From Lactarius indigo (Eukaryota > Basidiomycota > Agaricomycetes > Russulales > Russulaceae), in the NCBI GenBank assembly GCA_025766275.1, contig JAFKAC010000007.1, forward strand, positions 1,426,001 to 1,490,000: 64,000 nt of DNA, in the 5' to 3' direction. Numbering within the stretch: the first letter of the stretch is position 1; every line of letters begins with the position of its first letter. The notes beneath the pieces were generated by a model that did no database searches, was not told where the DNA came from, and saw nothing but the letters and a program-made list of their open reading frames with translations. Made by a program: the position numbers and the translations under genes. Of this stretch, positions 45,201 through 58,400 are shown one piece after another.

Positions 45201-46187
45201 CGGCAAGTTCTAAATTACGAGTGAGCAAAAAAAAAAAAAGAAACTACCGGAAAAAAAAAAAAAAAGGCTGGCGTACTGTTTGATTTGCCACCATCGCCAT
45301 CTCCAACTTTCATTGGTCGTCGACATACCCCACATACACCTAGGTTCGATTTGCGCAAAATTGCAGTGGAACGGCCTGGCCCCGGAACAGGTCCATAAAC
45401 GGCGGTGAAGCATGCCTGAACGAGAATGTCAACGTTTGGATGAAACAGGAAAATTTGCAAATAAGATCGGTTGAGGAACACCAAAATTTAGTGAGGTGAC
45501 TCGGGTACAGAAACTAAACTCGTGATGAATAGGCCCGAAATTGAGCAATCGAGTAAGGTTGGAGGGAAGGCAACGCTCAGAATCCCCATCATCTATGGGA
45601 ATAGAGGCTTGGGAAGGGAGCGATGATACCCGCCCATCTCACCGACGACGTGTGTAACACACATGTCGAGAGTCCCATATGACGCGTGAATGCAAACGCC
45701 CATATACCGGCAAAGGCAACGAAAAGTGAAAATCACTCACCTCGTGGAGGGCATGGCCACACTCAGGCACGATATGTGGCTTCTCTCCAGGGAGACGAAA
45801 GCTGAAGGAGAGGGGTTCGAGACAGACGGGACATTCCTCCTCTTCTTCTGAAGAGTCGTGGCTCGAAACCACAGGGAGTGGGGCGTGGACCATGGAAGCG
45901 AAGGGATGAGAGTAGAGGTCTTGGGTATGGGTATGAAGTGTAGAGTGACGAGATCCCGAAGCGGCCGAATAAGCGGAACGAACAGAAGTAGCCGAAGAAG
46001 GGCGGGGGTCGTCCTTGTTACGGGCGTGCAGATGGAGGGAGGTGAATACGGAAGGCGCTGTGGCCGGGCGGGAGGATGACGACGACAAGTAGGGATAAGG
46101 CGGTTGCTTGTGGGATTGGTCAGGTTCAGGCGTTCTTGACTTTTTGTTGCTTCTCTGAAACCAGGCGGAAGGATGAGCGGACCTCAT
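42258..46187 (-). CDS. RING-H2 + PH + VWA protein, Ste5/Far1-like scaffold candidate
   Basis: Reading the minus strand, the first exon (MRSAHPSAWFQRSNKKSRTP) ends in a RING-H2 finger: CPVCLEPLSF, then PECGHALHEACF across an intron, then CGVCRRPM. This fits C3H2C3 spacing. A long linker leads to a PH domain (SVLRLKGRIYIKHIRQVTDT, LSLTIDMEDERLDSFILIFK, LETWRANVQSLV). A VWA domain follows (LDLILVISLPTVHALPSTAA, LGPRDRLSFVTFEVGVGG, MVLVSDAADSTRRAQMDLVL, VPIHSFGYGRSHDP); its metal-binding DxSxS is not conserved. A C-terminal helical region ends in an extra exon MILRDQKSWTGRSATERVFW, stop at 42258. About 1,150 residues, no frameshift seen. RING-PH-VWA order is that of Ste5/Far1 mating MAPK scaffolds; a ubiquitin ligase is the alternative. 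Confidence 0.8.
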
Positions 46188-48002
46188 AAACCCGTCGAAT
46201 CAAAGACACGGGGGGAGGGGGGGCCGTGGTTGTTGGAGAACGAGGAAAAGGAGCGGGAAGAGGCTTCGACCAAAAAGATTATAATATCGTTTCTCCCACA
46301 TCCGTTTAGATACCGCATATATCCAGGTTCTCAGGCACGACCCTACCATGACCCTCTGTCATTCGAATGACGACCCTCGGAGCCTTCTACTATTCCGTCT
46401 TCTGCCCATTTCCCCGTCCCCTTTGTGTCCCGAAATGGCTTATTTCCTCCCTTCGTTAGGACCCCCCTTATCGGCACCATCCCGCGCTATTCGACTACTA
46501 TACATCCATGCCCTGCCAGTGTCTGCCTCGTCTCACGCCTGAGTGGGATCGTCTGATCAGTGGCGTGATGAGACCAGGTATAAAACCCCCGTCTCAAGAC
46601 GACAGTCATATCTTAAATGCAGTACCATACGGTTGGCCCACCCAGCATCACACAAATCCCCAAACAGGCTTAAGTGTGCATCATCCAACCATGCACAGCC
46701 TGTTTCCAATTCAACTTTGTGGCCGTTTTGCGGCCAGGAGTTAGGACCACAGCAATCCTGCCATGGCCATCTGTCGCCGCGGTATCTCACGCCGAGAGCC
46801 ACGTGTCGCATCTGCACTTCGCATGCCCGCCACCCGCCAGCTCAGCGCGGCCTGTGCCTTTGCCACAGACGCCATCGTGAAGAGCCAACCATAGATTTCT
46901 CGCGGCCAGACGAAGAGGGAAGCGCACAAAATAAAGCCTGGTCCTCTCTAACTTTAGAAGCCCTCTGATCAACTTCTAGACTATTGATGACATCCACATG
47001 CTGTCCCTACGGCATACTGTAACGTGCTCACCGATCCTGATCCGCCTGTCTTACGATACATTCAGTCTCTTCTTTTGGCTCGCTGGCGATCTCGGACCGA
47101 TGCGGTCGTATGTCCGAAGAAACAGGCGACTTCTATGCGAGGCCTACAGGACTCCACAAGGATACCCACGGTTTACTTCTAGTCGCACCGCGGAGACACA
47201 CGCTGACCATTACAACTGGGCATCGGGTAGAGGGAGCCCCTGTTGACACCCTCCGTACGTACAGCACCTCGACGCCATACGAGTACAGTACTCTCTTCCA
47301 ATGGCAAGCTTGAAGCGTGTTCCTGCCTGTCATGTGATGACGAGATTCTTGTGGGAAATAACACACTTCGGTACGGCTTTGGTACAGTATGCCGTGGCCC
47401 GTGGGAACGCGTCCACTGCGTCCCATTCAAAATGTGAAATGAAAATCTCCACTAGGCGAACCTGACCCCACCCCTCGCTTCGCCAAGTCTGAGGCGAGCC
47501 TTGCGTGGACGGGCATACTCGGTTGTACAGCAAAACACATACATACACGTACCGTCTAAAAGTTTTTTTTTTCTTCTTGCGACGCACTAGATCGGAGTTG
47601 GCGTTGATCGAGGGCTTTCTCCCCTCCCGACCATCATGAGACACGAGACCGATACGTATCTGGGGCTCCAACATAGTTTGGCAGGCTTATATAAGACAGA
47701 TAACATGTGCGATGATGTGTGGGTAGTTAAAACAGAGCGGAGTATCACACCAATGTATGAACGACAAGAGAGTCACCTCGAAATACCACTACAAAGATCA
47801 AAAAATGCGTATGGGGAACTCGATACAGTGATATCTGACCAGGAAAAAAAAAACATTGACAGTAGCATCCAGACAGAACTCCAAAGAGATGAGGGAAGCC
47901 AAGGGTAGTAAAGAGAAGCAGAAGAAAATTTTCAAATCTTTTTTTGGATCCATCCATCGTAGTTATGCGAGTGCAACCCGGTTTTCACATGCTCCAGCCA
48001 CG
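46188..48002. other. Intergenic region without a supported gene
   Basis: About 1.8 kb between two leftward genes. It holds the promoter of the RING-PH-VWA gene on the left and the 3' flank of the RRM gene on the right. Open frames are short and unremarkable. Confidence 0.45.
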
Positions 48003-51000
48003 TCAGCTGCTCTGAGCGCCCGCGTCCCGCACGAGTTCAACGAAGCTCGAGTTGTGATTGCGTTTTCCTTGCTCCTGCATCACGGGACCCAATACCTTGC
48101 GGCGCGTAGGTGGAGGACGGAGCGGAGGCGATGATAATACACCGTGACCGCGTGCATACAGCTGTTCTTCCGACCGCGGAATTTCCTCAGGCCGAGGTAG
48201 CGAGATGTGCACGCTGTTGTGCAAATGCTCGACAACGCCATCTATACCAGCGCCACCAATGCGCTCGTCGGCGCTGCTCCGGCCACTCGAGCCACCACTG
48301 CTCGTGTTGGCCTCCTCTCGATCAGGCCCATTCTCGGCTGTGGGGCCCGACGCTTGTCTTTCGCCACTCCCACTAGCACTCTCGAGCTCATCGCGAAAAA
48401 TTTCGTGAGCGAGGCCACTCCCGGCTTGTGGCAGTGGAGGAAAGTAGCCTTCACCTTCATTGCCCGCAGTGCTCGCACTGGCAAAATAGTCAATTTCTTC
48501 CTCATTTTTGCCTTTCGTCACGGGAGCGCCAACCGCGGCGTTGGTCAGAGTGTTACCTCCCGGCCGTCCCCAGAACGCCCCCGGAGACATAGTCGATGCT
48601 GGCGAGAATATCGCTGGAGGGTGGCTCGGGTGGGCTGGCGGCGGCGGACCTGACACGAATTGAAAAGAAGGCATGCTAGGCGTAATGGGGGGCAAGCCAA
48701 TTGGCGTCATGTTAAGCGGGTGCCCATGCACGGGGTGGTGAAGTGGCGACCGCGCATGCGAATGCATTGGGTGGGTTAAAGGAGAATGCGCCGGCACGTG
48801 CGATGCCGCAAGGGGTGGCACACCTGGATGATGCAAGGGCGAAACGTGAATGCCTGGAGGGGCAAACATCGGAGATACTGGCGAAAAATTGTGAGGAGCT
48901 GGGATGACAAAGGCAGAAGGTGGGGGCAGAGAAATAGGACCGGGATGGGCCGGGTGCGTCTGTGCCCGCTGCCACGACGACGGAGAAGTTTGATCAGGAA
49001 GTGGCGGGGCCTCTCTCTGCGAAGAAGACGTTACGGATGCCTGTGTCGAGTAATGTAACTCGGGTTGTACTGAAGCTGGAGGGCTAGACAGCGTCAGTGG
49101 AGGGGGGGCACTCTTGGCGTGGGGTTGTGGTAGTGGTGGCGGTACTTGTTTCAGTGAAGGTTGTGAGAAAGAATGTATGGGCTGGGGAAGCTGGAGTGGG
49201 GGGGATGATACTCGCGATCCTTTCATAGACTGTGCACCGGCACTAGACGATGGTGGAGTGGGCAAGTCAAGGTTTTCGGCGGAGGGAGATTCGTTTTTTA
49301 CTATATTTTGGGCATCGTCGACAGAAAGGCTGGAGGGAAAACGCGCGAGTAGTTGCTGCTCTGAAACGGCGCTCAAATATGGCAAAACAGCCTGGGGCTG
49401 AGCCCGAGAAAGGGGAGAGAGAGTACTCATTGGCGGGGGGGAGGTGCTCATCTTGACATGATGCATGCCATATGCGTTATATTCGAGCGGCTGTGCAGTG
49501 GGTAGTGGGGTACCACGGGAGGATGTCGGCCTGATAGTTACGTTTGCTATCGAGGCGAGTGATGCCGCGCTGACACTGGGGAACGGCGATGTGAGTAGAG
49601 GGGAGGATGGCGCAGTCATAGATTGTCCCATTGAGGGCATAAACTTGTCATAATGTACTTTGAGGGGTCGGCCGTTGTACTCGTAGCTGAAAACAAGGGT
49701 CAAGCGAACGGAATGAGAGATTATGCAACGGGATGTTTTACCCGTTGAACATGTTGACTGCGCGTTCGGCGTCAAACTCTGTGGCAAAAACTACAGTGCC
49801 GAATCCCCGAGAACGGCCGTCTTGGCCAAGAGCCACATCCGCACGGAGGATGGTACCGGCTTGGCGAAATAAGTCTTTGAGATCTTGCCATTGACAATGA
49901 AAAGGTAACTAGACATCCTTGAGAAAATCGGAGTAGATCACGACCATAGGGAGACCCACGTTGCCGACGAATAAGTTACGGCTAATACCGCCCGCAGTCA
50001 TGGGCCGATCATGGCCAAGAGGCAGAATGGTACTGTCTGTGTGGGGCTCATCTAGAGCATTCCTTAGTGGAATATGGGTAACGAAAGATGATAGGGGGTT
50101 AAAGGATGGCGAAAGTGGAGCCGGGAAGGTAAAGGCTGGTCTTAAGCCAGGAATGATTTGGGCATGGCCGTTAATTAAAACGGGTGTGTGATAGCCTGAT
50201 GTAGGATTGGAAAGGTTGTCGAAATCGCAGGGCAGGCGGTCTAAGCGAACTTCAAGAACACGAGATTGCCAGGAGTAGCCATTAAACATGTCGACTGCGC
50301 GTCCAGCGTCCTCTGCCGTGGCAAGAAGGACGGTACCATAACCACGAGAACGGTTGTCGGGGCCTAAGGAGACGTCTGCGCGAAGAACCGTGCCAGCCTT
50401 CCGGAATAGGTCTTTTAAATCCTGCCAACGGACACGGTATGGAAGCTGTGGCAGGAATCAGTGACTGTTTTTGGCAGAGAAGGAGTAAAATGGGTGGGAG
50501 TGTGAAATGTGAAACGTCGGGGTTGAGATGGGAAGGCAACGCCAACACCAGCGCTCGTTGCCAATCGCCTACGGAAGGGAACGGGACGCAGAACACGAAA
50601 TGGTGAGAAGAGTGATGCACCGAGCAGTAAAAATTAAACAAACTCGGGGCACACGGAGACGAGGGTGGCTAAGAAAGTGAAGAGACAGAGAAGAAACGTA
50701 CGTTTCCAACGAAAAGTTGGGTGCGAGTGTCCTTGAGTGGGACGTGACGACCATCAGAGGATACGGAAGAGGTGGCCTGTTGAATGACAGCATCTATCTC
50801 TTCGTTAGTAGGAGGATGAAGCGGGTGGGGATGGGGGATGGTTGATGGCTGCGGTGGGAGGGTGGTCGGGGAAGGAGGGCGTGGGGAACTGGATCGAGGG
50901 ATATTCTTGGGTGAAGAGGATGAATAAGAGGAAGAGAGGAGGGAAGAAAGACTCACAGGAGGGGAATGAACTTGCATGAGGAGGACAGGGACTGAGAGCA

Positions 51001-51288
51001 GAGGAGGGATTGTTACTCACGCAGGGAGAGGAATGCCGCGGACGGCAGACATCCATTGGGTCTTCTCGTTGAGCACACTTACCCGGCGGACGGACGGACG
51101 GAGGGGGTTGCACTGGTCCAGTATCCACTCGACTCCACTTTGAGTGAACCACCCCGATCTTTTGGGTCCATAATCTTGACGTCATCACCCTCTATTCGGC
51201 TTCCTCCCATCTCTCTCATCCGAATCCTTTCCTTGTCCCTGATTGTCTCTCCAGCTCTTTCGTCCTCCTCCGTCCATTCAACCTTCAA
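48003..51288 (-). CDS. Two-RRM RNA-binding protein with long proline-rich tail
   Basis: hnRNP-like protein, probably in mRNA export or processing. A candidate first exon reads MKVEWTEEDERAGETIRDKE and ends SVRPSAG before GTAAGT. A Pro/Ser-rich exon (SPRPPSPTTLPPQPSTIPHP) leads to DAVIQQATSSVSSDGRHVPL and RRM1 (RNP2 TQLFVGN; RNP1 SRGYGTVL; DAGRAVDMFNGYSW). RRM2 has NLFVGN, LPFHCQWQDLKDLFRQAGTI, RSRGFGTVVFATEFDAERAV, and after an intron YEYNGRPLKVHYDKF. The 3' exon (about 590 codons) is Pro/Ser/His-rich and ends ELVRDAGAQSS. The paired RRMs resemble the Gbp2/Hrb1/hnRNP M-type group, although no RGG box was seen. The 5' exon choice is uncertain. No frameshift was noticed. Confidence 0.8.
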
Positions 51289-51699
51289 TGTTATACTCTA
51301 ACACCTCGTCTTTTATCCCGTTTCCCTTACCTCGGACATTCCCCTAGAAGCCTTTATCCCCCGTATCTCCAGAGAAAGCCTGAGGACTCCACAGTCTCGC
51401 ATTGCTTCGGTACTTGCTTAGCTTCTCTTCCCACGCTTGTCTCGAGTGCGCTTACCTAAAACAAATGCGGCACGACTCTAAGTTACGCTTGCCCGACACT
51501 AGCTCGGGTAGTCGGTTGCATAGTGCAATCATGATGCACGTAGTACAGACCGCTAACAGAGCCTTCGGCTTGATCGCGTACTCCCACACGCGAATAATAG
51601 TCCATCCAGAGTCCGATGCTCTAGGTTTACATGTGAACCATGTTTCTACTTGGTACTGAACCAAATTTTTCCGTGATCACATATCCCCCAAACCTGCCC
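51289..51699. promoter_or_regulatory. Divergent promoter, RRM gene / P1B ATPase copy 1
   Basis: 411 bases between divergent starts, C/T-rich on the left. A stretch AATGCGGCACGA at about 51463 also occurs upstream of ATPase copies 2 and 3 (about 55147 and 59670), so part of the ATPase promoter is shared by all three copies. Confidence 0.5.
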
Positions 51700-54670
51700 A
51701 TGTTGGAACGCACGCACACCTGTAAGACAGCTTACTCTTCGGGGCCTCCTATTATCGTCTCTTACTTCTTCGTTCAGCTGCGGCGCCTTCATATTCCAGC
51801 GATATCGGCGTCAGCTGCCGGTACAGTAACTGTTCGGGGGTTGATGTATCGTGTCTGGGTATACCATCCCAGCCAGGTGGGCACGGCCTCCTTAGCTCCG
51901 GTATTGGAACGATTGAGGCGCTAAAATTTCCTTTTTTAGGTTCAGCCGCAGAAAGTGAATGTCACTCCGGCAACACCCCCATACATGTTTCACAGCCTGA
52001 CCAACTGTCCCGTCTTAACACCGGTCCAGCCTCCGACAGTACGGTCTATACAATTACATGCGGAGCTTCCCGTGCGTGTATTATACCAATCATCTTTTGC
52101 GAGTAAGTCGCTTACGACGCGGAGCAGACGGCGAGCTCGACGAAGATCGCTTCGCGGATTCCGAGAAGGCCGCTGAACTGGGTGGTGGTCAGAATCGGAC
52201 GTTACTACTGTCCATTCAGGGGGTGGATTGCCCATCCTGCGCACACAAGGTAACGACCGCGCTTCTTTCCATTCCCTCAGTTCAGGACATCAAAATCAAC
52301 ACTTTTACTGGGCAAGTCTCATTGACTTATAAGGAGGGTATCACCGATCCTGCGAACGTAGCGACAAGGACCACAGAACTTACCGGTTATGCTTGTGTGC
52401 TAGACTCAACTCAGCTCGAAGGAAGTCGCAGAAAACTTCGCATTGCGTTGCCCACAGTTTCCGGATCTTCGACCAAGGTCCCAAACTTCCTCTTGGCGTA
52501 GAGATTCTCGACACATCGAACACTACCTGCGGCACGGTCCTTGATGTCCAGTATGACCCCACTATAATAGCACCCCGCACTGTCGTGGACTCGTTCGCTG
52601 TCATCGGCGGATCATTTCTTCCGCCGTCAAAATCTATCGTCAGCTTGCAGGCTTCCAAAGAAATATACAATCTTTTCATCCGGACCCTTATCTCCTTCAT
52701 CCTCTGCATTCCGGTGCTCGTCTTTGCTTGGGCACCAATCAAGCCTCATCCGATCGTGTACGGAGCCATCTCTCTGTTTCTCGCGACGTGCATACAAATT
52801 TGTGCCGGCGGACCTCTATATTCCACAGCATTCCGTTCACTTTTTCTGCAACACACTCTCGACACCGATGCCCTCGTTATACTCTCCTCTACAATTGCAT
52901 ATCTTTTCTCCTTCATCGCTTACGTTGTACAGGTCACGGGCCACAAATTCAACACCCCATTCTTTGAGACCCCGGCACTTTTGTTGACCCTCATCTCCAT
53001 CGGCGAGCTCATCGGGCTGTATGCTCGCAGACGCGCAACATCTGCACTGGACAGTTTGGGGACCCTACAACCGGACTATGTCCAGTTGGTCTCCTCGGAT
53101 GATTCCGTCACCGTCATTCACGCCGACCTCACCCAATCCAATGACATACTTCGCGTTTCGGCGAACACGCTCGTTCCCACCGATGGTATTATCGTCAGAG
53201 GTATGACTCAAGTCGATGAGTCTGCCCTGACGGGGGAGAGCGTTCCCGTCGACAAGGGTCCTGATGCGCGGCTCACAGCCGGGACTCGGAATGTGACATC
53301 TTCTGTCGACATGAAAGTCGTTCGGGTGCCTGCTGAGAATACAATTGCCGAAATCAGTGCACTCGTGGCACGTTTGCAGGAGGCTCGACTTTCGATCCAA
53401 GATCTAGCGGATCGCGCTGCTAGCTGGCTTGGCCCCGTAATTCTGATTGTGGCGATAATCGTGTTTATTGTTTGGATTATAGTAGGGTTGCGGGTACGCA
53501 ACGAGAACTTTAACCACGCGGGATTGGGAGCTCTACGGTATACGATCGCGGTTCTTGTGGTGTCTTGCCCATGTGCGATTGTACTATGCGTACCGATGGT
53601 GATCGTGATCACTGGTGCTGTCGCAGCCAGAGAGGGCGTATTGTTCAAGGTATGTTGCGATCAACAACTATAAATAGTTAGTCACGTGCGCTCATGACGT
53701 ACAGACAGCAATTGCGACACAATGTGTCAAGAATATGACTGTCGCTGTGTTTGACAAGACGGGCACTCTGACGCTGGGCGAAATGGCGGTCGTAGAAGCA
53801 CACATCACACGTCAAGATGTCGTCGAGACGATACTGTCGCTCGTCTCCAAGAGCTCGCATCCCGTTGCTCAGTCCATAGCAAAATACCTGCATGCGACTT
53901 ACCCGCATTACGAAGATCCATCTCTAGACAAAGTTCAATCGATCGTCGGCAAAGGCCTCGAAGTGACGACGTCGGACGGGGTGGTCATCCGCGGCGGTAG
54001 CCCCAGCTGGCTTGGGTTACAGACGGATCCATTGTACTTCTCGTTGATGGCGAAGGCTTTGTCAATGTTCGCTGTCACGTTCAACGGCAAATTGGTCGCG
54101 TTTTTCGGGCTGGCAGACCTCCCACGCCCAAGTGCCCATGCGGCCGTTCAACTCCTTCAATCCCAGGGCATCCAAGTGCACATCGTCTCCGGCGACGCCG
54201 CGCCCGTCGTCCATGCGCTCGCGTCACAGCTTGGCGTCCCGTCCGAGTTCGCGCATGGCGGGTGCCTTCCCGCGGAGAAAGTAACTCACGTGCAAGAGCT
54301 ACAAGCGTCCGGAGGTCGGGTGATGTTCATTGGGGACGGGACGAATGACACGCCAGCGCTGGCAGCGGCGGACGTTAGCGTGGCGATGGGGGGCGGGACG
54401 GACGTTGCACGGGACACGGCGGATATCGTGTTCCTCGCGCCCGACCTTGAGCGGGCACTGGGGGTGCTCCTACGTCTTTCTCGCGGGGCCGTGCGGCGCA
54501 TCTACATCAATTGTGTTTGGGCGTGCGTTTACAACCTCTTTGCGGTTCTCCTCGCGGCTGGGGTCTTTGTACACGTGAGGATCGCGCCGGAGTACGCGGG
54601 CTTCGGCGAGATGGTGAGCGTGGTGCCGGTCGTCGTCGTCGCGTGGAGCATGTGGTTTCTCAAATGTTAA
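51700..54670 (+). CDS. P1B heavy-metal (copper-type) ATPase, copy 1, PCA1/CrpA-like
   Basis: ATP-driven export or sequestration of Cu+ or a related metal. A short first exon (MLERTHT) splices to SAAPSYSSDIGVSCRYSNCS, then SAAESECHSGNT. The HMA domain has LLLSIQGVDCPSCAHKVTTA. Membrane helices follow, then the actuator motif ALTGESVPVDKG. The transmembrane metal site is [15 protein letters not shown]. After a GTATGT intron come phosphorylation VFDKTGTLTLGE, SSHPVAQSIAKY, and hinge GDGTNDTPALAAADVSVAMG. TM7 has YN in VYNLFAVLLAAG; the usual MxxSS of TM8 is absent (EMVSVVPVVVVAWSM). One base appears missing in an A-run near 52485 (copy 2 has AAAA), shifting the frame before LPLGVEIL. This is the cleanest of three tandem copies. 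Confidence 0.85.
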
Positions 54671-55456
54671 AGGTTGCCTTGGAGAATACCTGGCTAGTGC
54701 GCACTCACATGCGACTGTTTTCTCGGTCGCTCCGAGTCGCAGAGCCGGATCTCGGGTCGGTGTTCGAGACTTTTCTTGAAAGTGGATGTCGGGGGTGTCA
54801 AAACACACAGAGTTATGAAATGGCGTATTTACACAGTGAGGCTGGATCTTACTGGCGCTAACCCCCATTTTGGTTTGGCCCTTCGTAACTTCCCAACTTG
54901 CACGTTCTTTATCTCTTTATCCATCCCTACAAGATTAGGTATGCCGTCTAATATTAGTTTCATTCATTAACACCCCCCAGCTTGTATAGACCTTTTAAAA
55001 TAAAAACCCTGTCGCTCCACAGAGTCTGGCTGTTTCCACTTCCAAGTTGTCTTCTCCCGAGGATTCCATTCGTCTGGCCTAGGACTTCTGCGCCCCACTC
55101 TTCCCATATCGCTATATCCTTTCCAGACTGCGCCTCTAAACATAAGTGCGGCACGGTCCCCATCGATCCTTTTCCGTTTTTCATCTCTTGGTCTAGGTGG
55201 TGCCTAATTATTCGGACATGAAGTATTTCTGGTAGTGGGATATTATGACGTCAAATGCCATAATTGCACTTTCTCGTGCTGTGGTACATAAGGGCTAACT
55301 GTGGGGGAAGAGCAAAGCCCACTCTTCCTTCACTCTGAACTGGAGTCCAAGGTCCTAGTTTCTATTCGTGGACCAAAAAAAACTCTGCGAGCTTTTGCGT
55401 GCCGCCGTACCACATCCTCGATACGTGAACCTCTGTGTGGTCACATACCTCTACCC
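54671..55456. other. Intergenic, upstream region of ATPase copy 2
   Basis: Non-coding. From about 55020 it matches the DNA upstream of copy 3: TCTCCCGAGGATTCCATTC, TATTTCTGGTAGTGGGATAT and ACATAAGGGC followed by GCTAACTGTG. It is a duplicated promoter region. Confidence 0.6.
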
Positions 55457-58400
55457 ATGTCAGAACACACCCATGTCCGTAAAGCTCCCCAAAACCCCAC
55501 TCCCCACGTAGCCTCTCCCTCCGCTACTGAACCCCCACGCGACGAGATACAGTGTCATGGGGTCTACCATCATCAGATGACACGCGAGCGCGAGGTCGAG
55601 CCGGACATGGCACTCGGCGGTCATACCCCAGACGGTCAAGACGGATGCCAGAGACCCACTGGTTCGCCTCCCAGCTATGCACTATCTTTTGGACAAGGTG
55701 CGCCATCTAGAGCACAGCTTGCTCTTTTGGACTTCCGATGTTCACCCTTTTCCCCCTCATTTAGCTCAAGCCTCTTCATGTTCAAGTAATATTGATGTCA
55801 ACTACCCAGACAGCGGCAGCAACTGCCCGGTAGGAGATGTATCGGATTCTCAGAGCACCCAATCACATCCAGGTAATGATCTCCTTCGCTATTGGAAAGA
55901 TTGAGCTGCTCAAGCTTCCTTCCTTAGGTTCAGCCGCAGACAGTGACTGTTGCTCCGGCAACACCCTCGGACATGTCTCACAGTCTGGCCAACTGCCCCG
56001 TTTTAACACCGGTCCAACCTCCGACAATACGGTCAATACAATTATCTGCGGAGCTTCCCGTGCGTGTACTATACCGACGCCTCTTGTAAGTCGCTAATTG
56101 AATTCACGACCCGGAGCAGACGGCGAGCTCGATAAAGATCGCTTCGCGAATTCCGAGAAGGCTGCTGAACTGGGTGGTGGTCGGAATCGGACGTTACTAC
56201 TGTCTATTCAAGAAATGAGTTGCCCACCCTGCGCACAAAAGGTTATGACCGCGCTTCTTTCCATTCCCTCAGTCCAGGACATCAAAGTCAACACTTTTAC
56301 TGGGCAAGTCTCATTGACATACAAAGAGGGTCTCATCGAACCTGGGAAAATAGCGAAACGGACAACAGAACTTACAGGATATGCTTGCGTAGTTGACTCA
56401 GCTCGGCTCGAAGAAAGTCACAGAAAACTTCGCATTGCGTTGCCCACAGTTTCCGGATCTTCGACCAAGGTCCCAAAACTTCCTCTTGGCGTAGAGATTC
56501 TCGACACATCGAGCTATACTTCCGGCACGGTTCTTGATGTCCAATACGACCCCACTATAGTAGCACCTCGCACTGTCGTGGACTCCTTCGCTGCTGTTGG
56601 CGGGTCGTTCCTTCCGCCGCCAAAGTCTATCGCCAGCTTGCAAGCTTCCAAAGAAATATACAATCTTTTCATCCGGACCCTTATCTCCTTCATCCTCTGC
56701 ATTCCGGTGCTCGTCTTTGCTTGGGCACCAATCAAGCCTCGTCCGATCGTATACGGCGCCATCTCTCTATTCCTTGCCACATGCATCCAGATTTGTGCTG
56801 GCGGTCCTCTGTATTCTATGGCCTTCTGCTCCCTGTTTCTGCAACACACTCTCGACACCGATGCCCTCGTTATACTCTCCTCTACAATTGCATATCTTTT
56901 CTCCTTCATCGCTTACGTTGTACAGGTCACGGGCCACAAATTCAACACCCCATTCTTTGAGACCCCGGCACTTTTGTTGACCCTCATCTCCATCGGCGAG
57001 CTCATCGGGCTGTACGCACGTCGACGCGCAACATCAGCACTGGACAGTTTGGGGACCCTACAACCGGACTATGTCCAGTTGGTCTCCTCGGATGATTCCG
57101 TCACCGTCATTCACGCCGACCTCACCCAATCCAATGACATACTTCGCGTTTCCGTGAACACGCTTGTTCCCACAGACGGTATTGTCATCAGAGGTACGAC
57201 TCAAGTCGATGAGTCCTGCTCTGACGGGGGAGAGCGTTCCTATCGACAAGGGTCCTGATGCGCGCCTCACAGCCGGGACTCGGAATATGACATCTTCTGT
57301 CGACATGAAAGTCGTTCGGGTGCCTGCTGAGAATACAATTGCCGAAATCAGTGCACTCGTGGCACGTTTGCAGGAGGCTCGACTTTCGATCCAAGATCTA
57401 GCGGATCGCGCTGCCTAGCTGGCTTGGCCCCGTAATTCTGATTGTGGCGATAATCGTGTTTATTGTTTGGATTATAGTAGGGTTGCGCGATACGCAACGA
57501 GAACTTTAACCACGCGGGATTGGGAGCTCTACGGTATACGATCGCGGTTCTTGTGGTGTCTTGCCCATGTGCGATTGTACTATGCGTGCCAATGGTGATC
57601 GTGATCACTGGTGCTGTCGCAGCCAGAGAGGGCGTGCTGTTCAAGGTGCGTTACGGTCAAGTATGGATAGTTGGTCCTGTATAGTACTGATGAGCGTATA
57701 GACAGCAGTTGCCGCTCAATATGCCAAGGACATGACTGTCGCTGTGTTCGACAAGACGGGCACTCTGACGCTGGGCGAAATGGCGGTCGTCGAAGCACAC
57801 ATTCACACGTCAAGATGTCGTCGAGACGATACTGTCGCTCGTCTCCAAGAGCTCGCATCCCGTTGCTCAATCCATAGCGAAATACCTACATGCGACTTAC
57901 CCACACTCTGAAGGTCCATCTCTAGACAAAGGTTCAATCGATCAGTCGGCAAAGGCCTCGAAGTGACGACGTCGGACGGGGTGGTCGATCCGCGGCGGTA
58001 GCCCCAGCTGGCTTGGGTTACAGACGGATCCATTGTACTCCTCGATGATGACGAAGGCTCTGTCGATGTTCGCTTGTCACGTTCGACGGCCAACTCGTCG
58101 CATTCTTCGGGACTGACCGACCTGCCTCGTCCGAGCGCCCACTGCAGGCTGTTCAGCTCCTTCAATCCCAGGGCATCCAAGTGCACATCGTCTCCGGCGA
58201 CGCGGTGCCTGTCGTCCATGCGCTCGCGGCGCAACTCGGCATCCCGCCCGAGTTCGCGCATGGCGGGTGCCTTCCCGCGGAGAAAGTCGCGCACGTGCAA
58301 GAGCTACAAGCGTCCGGGGGCCGGGTATTGTTCATTGGGGACGGAACGAATGACACTCCAGCGCTGGCGGCGGCGGACGTCAGTGTGGCGATGGGGGGCG

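Noticed and set aside
45228..45266. A-runs that could be a poly(A) tail or retrotransposon end
   Set aside because: They lie inside an intron of the RING-PH-VWA gene; no insertion boundaries or duplication seen.
48200..48660. Plus-strand frames opposite the RRM protein tail
   Set aside because: Shadows of a Pro/Ser-rich exon on the minus strand.
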